Below the pieces are notes generated by a model, which worked only from the letters and a program-made list of their open reading frames with translations, had not been told where the DNA came from and ran no database searches. A DNA stretch of 64,000 bases from Symsagittifera roscoffensis (lineage: Eukaryota > Xenacoelomorpha > Acoela > Convolutidae). The stretch lies in the NCBI RefSeq assembly GCF_963678635.1, contig NC_087069.1, positions 16,900,660 through 16,964,659 of the forward strand, written 5' to 3'. The first letter of the stretch is position 1. The number at the start of each line of letters is the position of its first letter. A program made the position numbers and the translations under genes. Shown here in pieces: positions 1 through 11,061 of this stretch.

Positions 1-560
1 GAGCAGAATCAAACATAATAAACATTCCCACATGGAATGAGATAAAAACATTACACCCAAAACTAACACCCCTTGCAACCTCCAGTAAACTAGCAACAGC
101 ACAAGGATCAACATTGGTAAACTATGGAAAAGTTCAATTATTTCTTCTCCCCACAAGAACAATGGAGCAAAATAAAATTTTAAATAAACCATTTAAACAA
201 ATATTTCAAATCACTGATATTAAACACAAAATCATTGGAATACCATTTATCTCTAAATATATACCAACAATCAACATCTTGAATAGTAAAATACTAATCA
301 AAGATAAGTACACAAAAACAAAAGACACATCCCTAACATTTTTTCAAAGATTAAACAAACAACCACCATTTTTTTCAAAATTTTATCCAATATATAATCA
401 ACAAAGAAAACACCTGAAACCACTATCAGGAGACATATATAATTTTTTAATAAAACAAGGTCACCAATATGATAAAAATCAAAATAAACAACAACTCTAT
501 ATGTCAGACTTTGATTTCAAACCATTCATAAGTTTTTCAAAATCACAATTTCATCCATAA
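1..560 (+). pseudogene. Ty3/gypsy pol, retropepsin part (5' end outside window)
   Basis: Aspartic protease that would mature the retroelement polyprotein. The frame is open from base 3 and begins AESNII. The two bases before it (GA) fit the end of a Gly codon, so the catalytic D-S/T-G of the retropepsin lies right on the window edge and is not seen. Near nt 225-300 the stretch IIGIPFISKY followed by TINILNSKI matches the usual distal retropepsin pattern (ILG-x-DFL then IN/ID). The frame ends at TAA 558-560, and the RT frame is shifted by -1 relative to it, so the pol reading frame breaks somewhere between about 473 and 557. The T-TTT-TTA heptamer at 443-449 cannot explain this, because the -1 frame stops at 470-472. 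Gag must lie upstream. Confidence 0.75.
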
Positions 561-565
561 AATTA

Positions 566-2491
566 TTGAAAAATTCGAATTCAGATATTATTTCGTTACA
601 TGTATACAACAATACACCGTATCAAGTAACATTACCTTTAGGACTTTTAGGATATTGTGAAACCAACGCTACGACATCACCAATGCATGAAAAAGCATAC
701 CGCGTAAATAATATACTCCAATTATTAGATATTTGTCAATCCACAATTCTTAATGAAGAATTATCCATAAATAATATAATAAGTATTGAAAACAGAAACA
801 CAGATTATTTCACAAAAACCCCATATTTCATACCTACATTCAACATAAATAACTATACAGCGGATCAACAGAAATTTTTAACAATGTTTAACTTCCAACA
901 TTCACAAATAACACAAGACGAATTTGATAAGTTAGCCAAACAGCTAATAAAATATTCATCAGTTTATGCAACATCCAAATTCGATGTTGGCAAAATCAGT
1001 TCATCACTACATCTCCCATTAAAACCTGACGCAGTTTTCAAAAAACAAAGAGCAAGTAAAGTACCAATTTATTTACACGATAAAGTGAACAGATTACTCG
1101 ATATTTTAGAACAATACAAAATTATCTCAACGGTAAACAAAGAAGAACAACCAAAAGGTAACACATTTATCAACCCAGTTATCATCCTAGCAAAAGGAGA
1201 ATCATTAAAAATAGTTCTAGACGCTAGATATCTTAATTCACTAATAGATGAATCAAAATGCAATTGGCCTATTGAACCAATCCAAGTTATTTTAACAAAA
1301 ATCAACGGAAAATACTTTACAACAGCAGATATGAATAGTGCATACAGTCAAATGCCACTAGATGAACAATCACGAAGTTTAACACAATTTGTTATTGGAA
1401 ATCAACAATATGAATTCAATCGCCTATTCTATGGAATATCCATAGGACCAGCAGCATTTTCAGCTTTTATGAGTAAAATTTTTAGACCACTAATACTCAA
1501 GAAAAACGCAATCACCTATTTAGACGATGTTTTTATGCAATCATAGACAAAAGAAGAAATGTTTAAAGTTTTAGAACACTATCACAAAATACTTCAGAAC
1601 GAAAATCTGAAGGCCGCTCCCGATAAATCACACTTCTTTTTAACACGAGTTAAATTTTTAGGACACAATATAGAAAGAGAAACAATCACTCCATTAAAAT
1701 CATGCATTGATGCTGTTCAGAAACTTCAACCACCAACAAATAAAAAGAAAATCCAAGAATTCCTTGGAATGTTAAATTTTTTAAGCAAATACGTCTATAA
1801 AATGCAATTATACTTAAGACCATTCTATAATATACTTAGACAACAAAATAATTTTGAATGGAATACAGAACATCAAACACGATTTGAAGAAATTGAAAAA
1901 CTTCTAACTGAACAAATTTTGAATACAATTCCAGACCCAAATCAACCATTCTATGCAATGTGCGATGCTTCAAATTTTGGCATCGGCGCAGCGTTATTAC
2001 AATCACACAATGGTACAAACAAAATAAACCTTATATCAGCAAATTCTCGACTATTCACTCAAGCAGAGCTAAGACTCTCAACTCTAATGAGAGAATGTAC
2101 AGCCATAATCTATACACTTACAGAATATGAATTTCTGATACTTGGATCAAAACATCCAACAGTTCTATTCACAGATCACAAACCAATCATTTTTCTCTTT
2201 ACACAAAAATCCAACCCAAATCACCGTGTTTACAGATTTCAATTAATTCTAATGAAATTTCCAAACTTACATATAGTTTGGACAGCAGGAAAGAATCTTG
2301 CATTACCAGACACATTAAGTCGAAATACACCACCTGAATTACTTACACGTAAAACTACAGTTGAAATACCCAAAAATATAAAATTTTACCTTGCAGAAAA
2401 TGAAACATCACCCCGACTAGAATGCAAATATGCAGTAAAAACTGACGTTGAACAATCACAGATAAATAACCTACAACACTTCCCACTTTAA
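566..2491 (+). pseudogene. Ty3/gypsy reverse transcriptase and RNase H, one nonsense codon
   Basis: RT-RNase H segment of pol. Fingers and palm are recognisable: an LDARYLN block near nt 1220, FTTADMNSAYSQMPL near 1315, FNRLFYGISIGPAAFSAFM near 1420, and catalytic YLDD near 1520. A TAG at 1544-1546, ten codons after YLDD, interrupts the frame, and the same frame resumes at once (FLGHNI, then FLGMLNFLSKY of the thumb/connection). RNase H follows, with CDASNFGIGAALLQ near 1960, the SRLFTQAE/RECTAI block near 2050-2100 and FTDHKP near 2170. The frame ends at TAA 2489-2491. Apart from the single TAG the catalytic motifs are intact, so this is a fairly young copy. The A-rich, G-poor plus strand matches the rest of the element. 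Confidence 0.9.
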
Positions 2492-4184
2492 ATAACCACT
2501 TCGAAGTTGATCTACTTGGAACATCAACTTTCAAACCAATTCCATTTTCACAATGGATAAAAAATAAAACCAACAAAAAAGAGTAAAACAACACTCGCAT
2601 AAAAAATACCTTTTTCCGTTAATTGAAAAAGAAAATCTAACTGATAAAATAAATTCATCAGGACCACAAACAAACGATTCAAAATACACAATAAATCAAG
2701 TTTTTGACCTCCATGACCCACTTGACACAATTCCTTTATCTAAATTAGAAATTGAAAACATTTTTCTCCCTCCAACAGAAAAAATTACAATTACAACCTT
2801 GAAACAATATCAAAATCTTGACCCAGTAATTAGACAAACAAAATCATGGCACAAGTATAAAACTAAACCCGTAAAAGCAGATACCACAATTTTAGGAAAT
2901 AAAACACTTCTCCGATATTTTCGAAAATTCAACAATACAACAATTAATGAAAACACAGACCTTCTAGAATACCAATTAAATGAATCAACAGTTCCCTGTC
3001 TCCCTTTAAGTATGATTCTCATAGCTTTTAACATTTCGCATACACAAAACATTAAAGGACACTCTGGATCAGAAAAAACTTATTCAAATTTCATACAAAA
3101 TTTTTATTTTCCAAATGCACCAATTTGGATAAAAGTACTATGCAATGATTGTATAGTATGTCAGCTAAATAAACCTTATCCAAATCAAAAACAAATAGCA
3201 CAAAAACAAGATTTTAAAGGACAAAGTTTGTACTTTAACCACCGTATTTCATTTGATACAAAAGGCCCAATTTCACCATCATCCGAAGGAAACTCATACA
3301 TTATGGTAATTGTTGACGCATTTACACATTATGTAGCACTTAATCCAGTACCACATTGTAACGCTTATTACGCTTACACAACACTTTATGAATACTGGAT
3401 AGCCAAATTCGGACTACCAGAAATTTTAGTTACAGATAACGGCACAGAATTCATTAATAATGAAATCATCACATTATGTCATTTATATAACATCAAACAC
3501 AAACCACGTACATCTCATGCACCTTGGACAAACGGCTTAGTCGAAGGTATGAACCATTCACTACAAGAATATCTTAGATGTATCATCAATGGAAGTGCTA
3601 CAAGATACACCGAATGGTCAGCAGATGTAAAACTATTTCCCTTAGCATATAATTCACAAATCACGACAACTCTAGGAATGTCACCATATGAGATGGTTTT
3701 TAATCAAAAGCCACGCAAACCAATTATGTTTACAGCAAACTCCCACAAAAATGCACAAAGCCATTGTCAACCGAATAAAGATTCAATTTGTTATAACCTA
3801 CCTTTACACACACATGATGAAGATCATTTTCATCACCCACAAATCCTTAATATAGCCTCCGGTACACACACCGAATGGATTTTAAACAGAGATAAAAAAC
3901 ACAATGAAATTTACCAAAAAGTAACAAAAAAGTTGTTACAAGGACAAAACATTAATGAACAAATAAATTCACGCTTTACACCAGCCTCCGATTTAAAAAT
4001 TGGAACATTTGTTTTAATACCCAATTATAAAAAATTACAACCCCTTCGTAAAGGACCATTCCAAATAATTGCCAAACCCGCTGATGTCACATATAAAATC
4101 ACCGACTCAGAACAAAAAATTTTGTTCAACATCGAAACAACCTATTACCTTATTACCCAAAAGAGTACGCACTACGCGAACTAA
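2492..4184 (+). pseudogene. Ty3/gypsy integrase with GPY/F-type C-terminus
   Basis: Integrase that inserts the cDNA into the host genome. The RNase H-integrase linker is coding-like in one frame from 2492 to about 2583 (ends in TAA 2584-2586) and then continues in a second frame from about 2568, so there are two further frame changes after RNase H. From there the frame is open to 4184. Zinc-binding HHCC: SHTQNIKGHSG then NDCIVCQ (nt 3030-3165). Catalytic DDE: D in RISFDTKGP (near 3250), D in VTDNGTEF (near 3430), E in NGLVEGMNHSL (near 3540). A KGPFQI block near 4050 matches the GPY/F module of Ty3-type integrases. All catalytic and zinc ligands are present. Confidence 0.88.
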
Positions 4185-4503
4185 CTCAATTATATTCTTT
4201 CACAGGTTTAAAAATAACCCACATACAGAAAATGAAACAAAAGACCAACATGACATTCATCCCGAAAACCAAAATAAAAAATCAACTACAATAAAACACA
4301 ATACAAAAAAGCTAGAAAAAGATATTCCCCAAAAAGAAAGAAAAAATAGAAAAATGACAGAAAAAATTATACTCCAAGAACAGATCGACAAATCAGAACA
4401 TAGAGAGTCATCACGACTTAGAAATCAACCACGCAAAAATTATAAAACATTCATCCCACAATCTAAAATGTTAAAGAAAGTTGAATTTCAAAAACAACTT
4501 TAA
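4069..4503 (+). pseudogene. Basic C-terminal tail of pol, in another frame
   Basis: This frame overlaps the last 116 bases of the integrase frame and then carries a very Lys/Gln/Asn/Glu-rich tail ending at TAA 4501-4503. The stretch ESSRLRNQPRKNY near 4405-4440 looks like the RRSSRxRRPPxRY-type pol tails of many LTR retroelements, so I read this as the displaced end of pol after a frameshift near 4100-4180, not as a separate gene. A third frame between 4130 and 4180 also looks coding (a PYYPKEY-like pattern common just after the GPY/F module), which suggests more than one indel here. Confidence 0.5.
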
Positions 4504-5096
4504 TTTTACATTTATTAATCTTTGCACCTCTGAAATATTTTGAGCTTTCATTTTTCAAAATAACATGCTGACAGACACGAAACGATTCTAGTTCAAAATT
4601 AGCCAATAGGATTCATCCAATCCGTCACCTTCTATAACTCTAACACAAACCAACTAGACGAAAAATTTTAAACTCCAGGCATATCTATAACTATAACTTT
4701 GCGACCTCCAGGTCAAAAATAAGCAAACCATTCCAAATTGACAACTAAAATAAATATCACCATAATATCATAACCCTCCCTTATCTAATAAACCAAAGAT
4801 CAACAATATTTCCTCAACTCAGACCTCAAATACCCCCCAAACAAATATGTTAAATTAGCCTAAAGTAAAAGAACGACCATTTTAATTAGCCTAAAGTATC
4901 AAAAACTCAAAAATACCCCAGATCACTTGACAAATAAAAATAAAGAAAAAGAAGACCTCCCGATCACCATAAAATTTGCCCTCAACAATTTTTCACAAAA
5001 CTCAACCCACTTGTCAAAAAACCAATAAATATTTCGACCACACTTGAAAATTGCCTCAAACAACAAAAAATATTCGATCGAGAAGCCATTTCTTAA
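4504..5096 (+). other. Non-coding gap between pol and accessory ORFs
   Basis: No open frame of useful length was found. The stretch keeps the A/C-rich, G-poor strand bias of the element, so it belongs to it. It holds a direct repeat of aattagcctaaagta at 4853-4867 and 4884-4898, and a purine-rich run near 4930-4957 that could be an internal polypurine tract. A splice acceptor for the downstream genes might lie here but none is convincing. Confidence 0.5.
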
Positions 5097-5327
5097 ATGC
5101 TCTTCTCTCGACCAGTCAACATAATTCTTAACATTCTCATAAACTTTTTAACGAAATTTAAACTTTTAGTCATATTTCTTTTTGATACCTTTGAAGCTTT
5201 TATAATAATCTTAATCATTTTTTGCAATATTTTTTTAATTTTCTATTCCCTATTTAAACTATACCTCCAACTTTCAAAAGCTATTGACTATATCCACAGG
5301 TACGATTCACAAAACTTATCTAAATGA
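5097..5327 (+). CDS. Small hydrophobic accessory ORF A (76 aa), viroporin-like
   Basis: Unknown protein of 76 residues, dominated by two hydrophobic stretches (about residues 6-32 and 34-58, rich in Ile, Leu and Phe) and followed by a short polar tail ending NLSK. It has no cysteine-rich or catalytic motif. The stop TGA (5325-5327) overlaps the ATG of the next small ORF as ATGA, a coupling typical of compact viral genomes. It lies between pol and the envelope-type gene of the same element and shares its base composition. By shape it could be a small membrane or viroporin-like protein. That is inference from hydrophobicity and context only, and chance hydrophobicity in AT-rich DNA is possible. 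Confidence 0.45.
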   Translation: MLFSRPVNIILNILINFLTKFKLLVIFLFDTFEAFIIILIIFCNIFLIFYSLFKLYLQLSKAIDYIHRYDSQNLSK

Positions 5328-5512
5328 TACGAACCATTTTTAGTAGAACCGATATTTTTTTACTATTTGTAATTTTTATAACCTTTCTATCATCCCTCAT
5401 CTTGACAATATGAAAATGTATAAAAAAAGCGATCATCACATTCGCCCTAGCAACAATCCTTCTAATTCTTTTTCAAGAAGAGTACTACAATAAACATAAA
5501 TGTTTTCACTAA
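5324..5512 (+). pseudogene. Small hydrophobic accessory ORF B (62 codons, one internal TGA)
   Basis: Starts at an ATG that overlaps the stop of ORF A (ATGA) and ends at TAA 5510-5512, which overlaps the ATG (5500) of the next ORF. It would encode two hydrophobic segments (about residues 10-29 and 35-46) and a charged C-terminal tail. An in-frame TGA at 5411-5413 interrupts it between the two segments. The nested start/stop overlaps on both sides are the main evidence that this was once a real gene. Unknown function. Confidence 0.4.
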
Positions 5513-6653
5513 AAGAAATAGATCAAAAATCATCAAAAATTGCTAACCAACAATCACACAGTCAGTCTTCACCGACATCATCCCAAGAAAACCCAACACC
5601 ACCTACAACTACCCAAAACCCCCGAACATCTACACGAATTTCTTTTCAAGATAACCCCTATACCTTTGAAGAACGACACGCTCGCTTATCTGAACCATTA
5701 GAACCAGTTCAACGACAAGCACCTCTAAGTGAACCAACATATAACTTATACCCAACACTACCACAAGAATTAAGTAGAATACGAAATCTAAGTCAAAATC
5801 AAAATACAGTTGAAATAAATAGACAAATTATACATCCTCGACGAAACAGAAATTTTCAAACCCCCCGAGTACATTTTGATATACCCCAATCCCCATCACA
5901 AAATACTCCAGAAAACCCCATTGGTATATTACCAGAAACCCCTACGCTTCTTTCACAACGTAGCACTTCAAGCCTACCCTCAGATTACTTAGGTTCAACA
6001 CCAACATCTGTACAAATACGTGAAAATCTCTTTAACCCCCCAAACCAAACATCACGACTACCATATTGGACAACACAATCATTCACACAAGGTGAACCAA
6101 ACTAAATCAATGAACCAATAGACATTTCTACGGATACAACAACATCTTCATCACTACCAGAAACATTATCACTACCATCAACACCATCAATAATCAGATT
6201 TCACCAACACCTTTTAACTTAAATTTCCCAAATAACCTCGACGCTAGATATCGAGAACAATCATCAACAAATATTCCTTTAAGACTAGACTGGAATACAT
6301 TTACAGCACCTCCACCATTATTTGGACAACACCCGGAAAGTAACCGACTCCACAACTGAGCACTCAATAGACTACAATATAGACAAGACATCCACGAAGA
6401 CATTCGTGATCATAACATCCAAATACTCCAACAAAATAGTCTACAATTAAAATTTGAAATCACGGTTAAACTAAACAACATTGCTCAACATCCCTACCCA
6501 TTGAACCCACCAAATATAACAGCTCAATCACTACCACCACCATTTATAACAACTGAAGTAATATACAAATACGACAGATATACCAAAAAGACAATTGGTT
6601 ACATCACATTTTATAACCCAAACTCAGGATTATCATACACATGTATATTCTAA
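5500..6653 (+). pseudogene. Disordered Pro/Ser/Thr/Gln-rich accessory ORF (about 385 codons, broken)
   Basis: The first 200 codons are low-complexity (SQSSPTSSQENPTPPTTTQ and similar), with scattered Arg. The frame ends at TAA 6103-6105 but stays coding-like in the same frame to about 6225. From about 6200 a second frame takes over and runs, apart from a TGA at 6357-6359, to TAA 6651-6653. That second half is more globular-looking, with repeated Gln/Asn and a DIHEDIRDHN stretch. The final stop overlaps the envelope start codon (6641), so the gene order is tightly packed. I recognise no family; a matrix/tegument-like or regulatory protein would be guesswork. The three breaks show this copy is dead. 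Confidence 0.5.
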
Positions 6654-9252
6654 AAATATTAATTTTTCTCCAACTCTTTTTTCTAATAATTTCCAACCAG
6701 AACATAAATCCTTCCCCCCGCACAGGACCCCAAGATTTATTGGTAACACATTACGATTGTGAAGAAAATGAACAAAAAACACTACACAAATATGCAATAA
6801 ATCAAGTATCACAATGCGAAACAGAACCACAAGCTATAGAAACTACAAATGTAATAGCGACACTTTATTCAAAAGCCCGAGCAACAACAGTTATAGGATA
6901 TAAATTCACAGCAACATTTTCTGAAAAGAAAGTACATTGTTCACAAGTCTCACATGGAAATAAAAACCGACTTGACCACGAATCATTCTACCAAAGTAAC
7001 ATCGAACGACTTTTACATCTCAATCCCAAAGATTGTAAAAACGAGTTACTCAGACTAAATATCACAAGAAATAAAAACACAGATAGAAAGTTAGTATATT
7101 TCCAAGTTTTTGCAGATTCTGTACATTAAGCAGAACTTGAAAGATATCAAGGACATATAAAACTAGATGAAAAATACCCATACAACGGCGCACACGGAAG
7201 ATTAACTTATGACATACACGATAAACACTGGATACCACACATTGTTATAAATAACCCATCAAACTGCAAAGCAGACACAAAAAATAAAGGATATCAAGAA
7301 ATAATGTTTTTCGATTGGAAAATACAACTCGAAAAAATACAACTCACAGGTGATTTATCTGACAACACAATGATCTATCAAGGAATTAGATTACCCTGTA
7401 AAAACGATCAAGGCTATTGTGACCCTACCACACGAACACAAGCAACAATTGTTTGGTTCCCCGAAGACACATGTACAACATTTCAAGTAGCAAAAATACA
7501 CGCTCGAATGATAAAATTTCACGAAAAATACTTTATACAGTCAATTACATATGAACAAGTAAATCCATCACGAAAACTAAGTTCTAATTTTAGAAATATT
7601 CACAATATAGAAAATAAATTGACACGTTTTCAAATATATCAAAAAACAGAACTTGCATGTAAATACAAAAACCCACTTCACAAAACACAATACTCCGAAA
7701 TATTAGTTGAATACGAAAAAGGATTCGACATGACCACTGGAAAAATAAAAATCGACCCATATGCTACAAGTCATCCTCTAAACGAAGGAACATCATATAT
7801 ACCAGTTAATTTTCAAAAAAATAAAGGTCAACCTGGTGGACATCTAAAGCCCCATGACACTAGAAGCACACGTTTACAAGAACTATCATTAATGAATAGT
7901 ACATATTTCGGTAAAATCCACTATGATATTCACTTAGATATGAAATTAGTCTACACAATTAGCCGAATTTTTCAAGAAATGTCACTCTCTGAATTAGAAA
8001 CACTTCATCAACTATGCGAATTAGAAAGAACACAAATCTTACAAACACTAGCACTAGCAGTACTAAAAATACCCTACGCAGGATATTTACTATCAGGAAA
8101 TAGATCAAATTTTTTAGATTACGAAGGAAACATTTTATGGTTTTATACCTGTACCAAAAAAGTATCACCACTATATGTTTTTGAAGATAAACGATGCTAT
8201 AAAAGAATCCCTACCTTTTACAAGAATAAAGTACATTTCGTTGACACACTTTCAAGACGAACCTATTTCTGGGATACAGCAGTTCCATGTGGATCAGAAA
8301 ATAGCCACAATGTAGTACAACTGAACCCTGATGAAGATAAATATTACCTTCTTACCCCATACCCCACATTAATGCAGTCACTCAAAAAATTTTCACCAGA
8401 AAGCATTCGAGCTATCGCTCGAAACCCAGATATCGACCTACAATCAATTGGAATATATTCAAAATCCGATATACAACATCATATTAGAACACAACAATTC
8501 CAAGAATTATTAACACAAATGGACACTATACAGAGACAATCAATTGACCAAAATTTACGCAAACTTGCCGAAACCCAAGGATTTGCAGATATTTATACAC
8601 AAGATTATAGCGGATATTTTAAAGACATTAAAGACTATATATATATCTAAACGGTGAAAAATACCGACCACAAGATATCTCACCTATAAACATTTTTAGC
8701 TTTGTTACACTGAAAAATGAAATTCTTGATTTTCTAGGATGGCCCTATTACATCTTAGAAAAGTTGACTATTCTATATGCAATGTTTAACTTTATAGGAT
8801 TTCTTTTTTCACTTTTAAAAGGAATCTTTAACACATGTGCTATACACACACAAGTCAATAGACAAGCAAGTGTAGCACGCATACTATTTGCAGGATTCTT
8901 TGGAGTTTTTTCATCATCAATCAACAAAAAATTTTTAGACGCACAAATAAAAGAATACAACACAAAAATAACAACAAGACAAAACACATACGACGAAGAA
9001 CATAACAATGTAGAAATAACGCCTACAGCACCACAGTTACCACCTCTACCACATAACCATCCATTATCCCTAGTCCCACAAAATTTTCGAAATTTAGCAA
9101 TAACACATAATCCAAATTTCAGACCAACCATATCACAAAGTCCCATTCAACATATAATGACACATCATTCACAAGATGAAAATACATATGAACAAATTAT
9201 AGAACAACCCCATACCACCGCTTTTCAGTCTCAAAATAATAATTTTTTTTAG
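6641..9252 (+). pseudogene. Envelope-type glycoprotein gene (about 870 codons; one stop, one frameshift)
   Basis: Retroelement env. The start ATG is followed by a clear signal peptide (residues 1-18, KILIFLQLFFLII). The ectodomain is Cys-rich and opens with HYDCEENEQ. A TAA at 7127-7129 interrupts the frame, which then continues unchanged to 8650 through a block with GYCDPTTRTQATIVWF. In the ATATAT run near 8640-8650 the frame shifts, and the new frame continues to 9252 through hydrophobic segments near 8764-8830 and 8875-8915 and a cytoplasmic tail of about 105 residues. The tail holds P-T-A-P (9022-9033) and a tyrosine motif YEQI near 9190. Length, signal peptide, early YDC and the CDPTT-x-W block recall chuvirus-like or gB-like (class III) glycoproteins found in some LTR elements. 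This is from memory and not verified. Confidence 0.8.
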
Positions 9253-9258
9253 CCCACG

Positions 9259-11052
9259 ATGAGCCGACACCGCTCAAATTCCCACCCAACCAATCTCAAC
9301 ACTCCAATTACAATAATTCCACTTTTTGCTTTCCCGCCACCCGATTTCCCATCTAGTAATATAACATCAGGCATGAATTCAGACACTAATTCAAATATTT
9401 CAGTTTTATACTCCATTTCACAACTCAATAACCCTAATATTGAAACCCCTGATGAATTTGCAGACTCTGAACCATCTCCATCCAATAATTTTCAAATAAA
9501 CTCCTCAAATTTTTCAACACAACCCTTTCAACCAATCCCACCAAATAACCCACTCCCATCCATTTCTACACCCTCTTACGCTTCCCAAGTCACCCCCACC
9601 TACTCTTCATTTCATTCAGACCGATCATCCAATTCTCCAGATCCTCCCCAAATCTCCCAAGAACTAGATAATTTTATCACCCTACAACAACAACCTTTCC
9701 ACCTTAACACCCCAACTATAAATCAGATTTCATCCACAATCGAATCATCAAGCCCACCTACCCCTACACCCTCTTCAGCTTATACCGTATCATTAGCACA
9801 ATCATCCACATCCACCGAATCATCAAATAGCACTAATAGAGCCTATCGCACTTTCAAAAGAAAATTCCCAAACCATCCATTTCCAACAAAACCAGGAACA
9901 GCCCGTGAATATATTAATCATCCAAATCACACTAACACGAAAGAATTTTTAACAATCACCCTACCTTCATTTCCACAGTATACTTTAAACACCCCTCATG
10001 ACACTAACGACACACGTAGCTTTGTCGACGAACATGTTTTAATGCCTACACTTCATTGGACAACATATTATCATTTTACTAATCCCCTTTGCCTACCATT
10101 ATCTAATACTCACATCGATATAGAAAGAAATCAAGATATGCTATACCGACTCACCACGCCACTAACACATAGACAATTTACTTATATAGGATATAAAAAG
10201 TCACTAAAAACATACACTGCACCCCGAGCTAACGAATATACGCTAGAATATTACGATCATAACATCATCCGAACTAACCAAGACCAATTTTTAGATGATG
10301 ATCGCTTCGCTAACCCACAAATCACAAAAAAATTCTTCATCAAAACACCATATGTATTTACACTCAATATATTTGATCGCAAATTCGACCACGTCATTTC
10401 TGAAGCACTAACCGACACACAAGCTTACGAAAGTTTTAAAGAAAGACTTCAATTATTTTCACTAACCTTTCATTTCCTTGCACCACATGAACGAGATTTG
10501 CACTGCTCACACGACATTATGTTACGCACTAAAAAAACCCACACATACACATAGTATCGCTTCATACAAAATCATTTTGACCTGCACACTCCATCAAGAC
10601 AACCACACCACCGTTTTCAGTTTATTAACTCTAAATACACTTCCCCATTTTTCCTTAACTTCACATATTGCATCAAAGATACTAACCTTCACGGTATCCT
10701 TCGCAATTATGATCCCATAACCCAAATGTATATTTTTTGTCCCATCACGAAGAGCCTTAATGCAGAAGAATCCAGACCCTTCCTTATCCCACATGAATTT
10801 ATTCAACCTATAGAAATCCCAATATTAGAATTCATCCACAACACTAAATACAATCACAAATTATATAATCTCATCCAAAACACACCTTATGAGTTTGCAG
10901 TTGGCACTGAAGAACTAAAAACCATTAAAGCACTTCAATTGCTTTGGCCACTGCTTCAAACTAAAAACATCATTCGCATACTAGCAAAATTACTAACAAA
11001 TTCCGACATAATACACGACATCTTCCCCCACGGTTTTTTCCCCGACGACTAA
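9259..11052 (+). pseudogene. 3' accessory ORF, unknown (597 codons, one internal TAG)
   Basis: It begins seven bases after the env stop and runs in one frame to TAA 11050-11052, broken only by TAG 10552-10554. Residues 1-200 are disordered and Ser/Thr/Pro/Asn-rich. Residues 200-597 look folded, with many aromatic residues, repeated acidic patches (DQFLDDDRF near 10290) and a C-terminal Leu-rich helix-like region (LQLLWPLLQTKNIIRILAKLL). I see no zinc knuckle, protease or polymerase motif, and no signal peptide. An ORF this long downstream of env is unusual for Ty3/gypsy elements. It could be a nuclear/regulatory accessory or a captured gene. The long common frame on either side of the TAG argues that it was under coding constraint until recently. 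Confidence 0.6.
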
Positions 11053-11061
11053 CAGGTAAGT
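11053..11061 (+). promoter_or_regulatory. Consensus splice donor directly after the 3' ORF stop
   Basis: CAG followed by GTAAGT, a perfect donor consensus, starts one base after the TAA of the last retroelement ORF. It could join the accessory transcript to a downstream exon. Chance occurrence is possible. Confidence 0.4.

Noticed and set aside
443-449. T-TTT-TTA slippery heptamer in the protease frame, suggesting -1 frameshifting into RT
   Set aside because: The -1 frame meets TGA at 470-472, before the RT frame opens, so it cannot feed RT.
5411-6359. TGA read as Trp by an alternative genetic code
   Set aside because: TAA and TAG also interrupt equivalent frames, and the SLATT-like gene ends on TGA with a poly(A) signal just after it.
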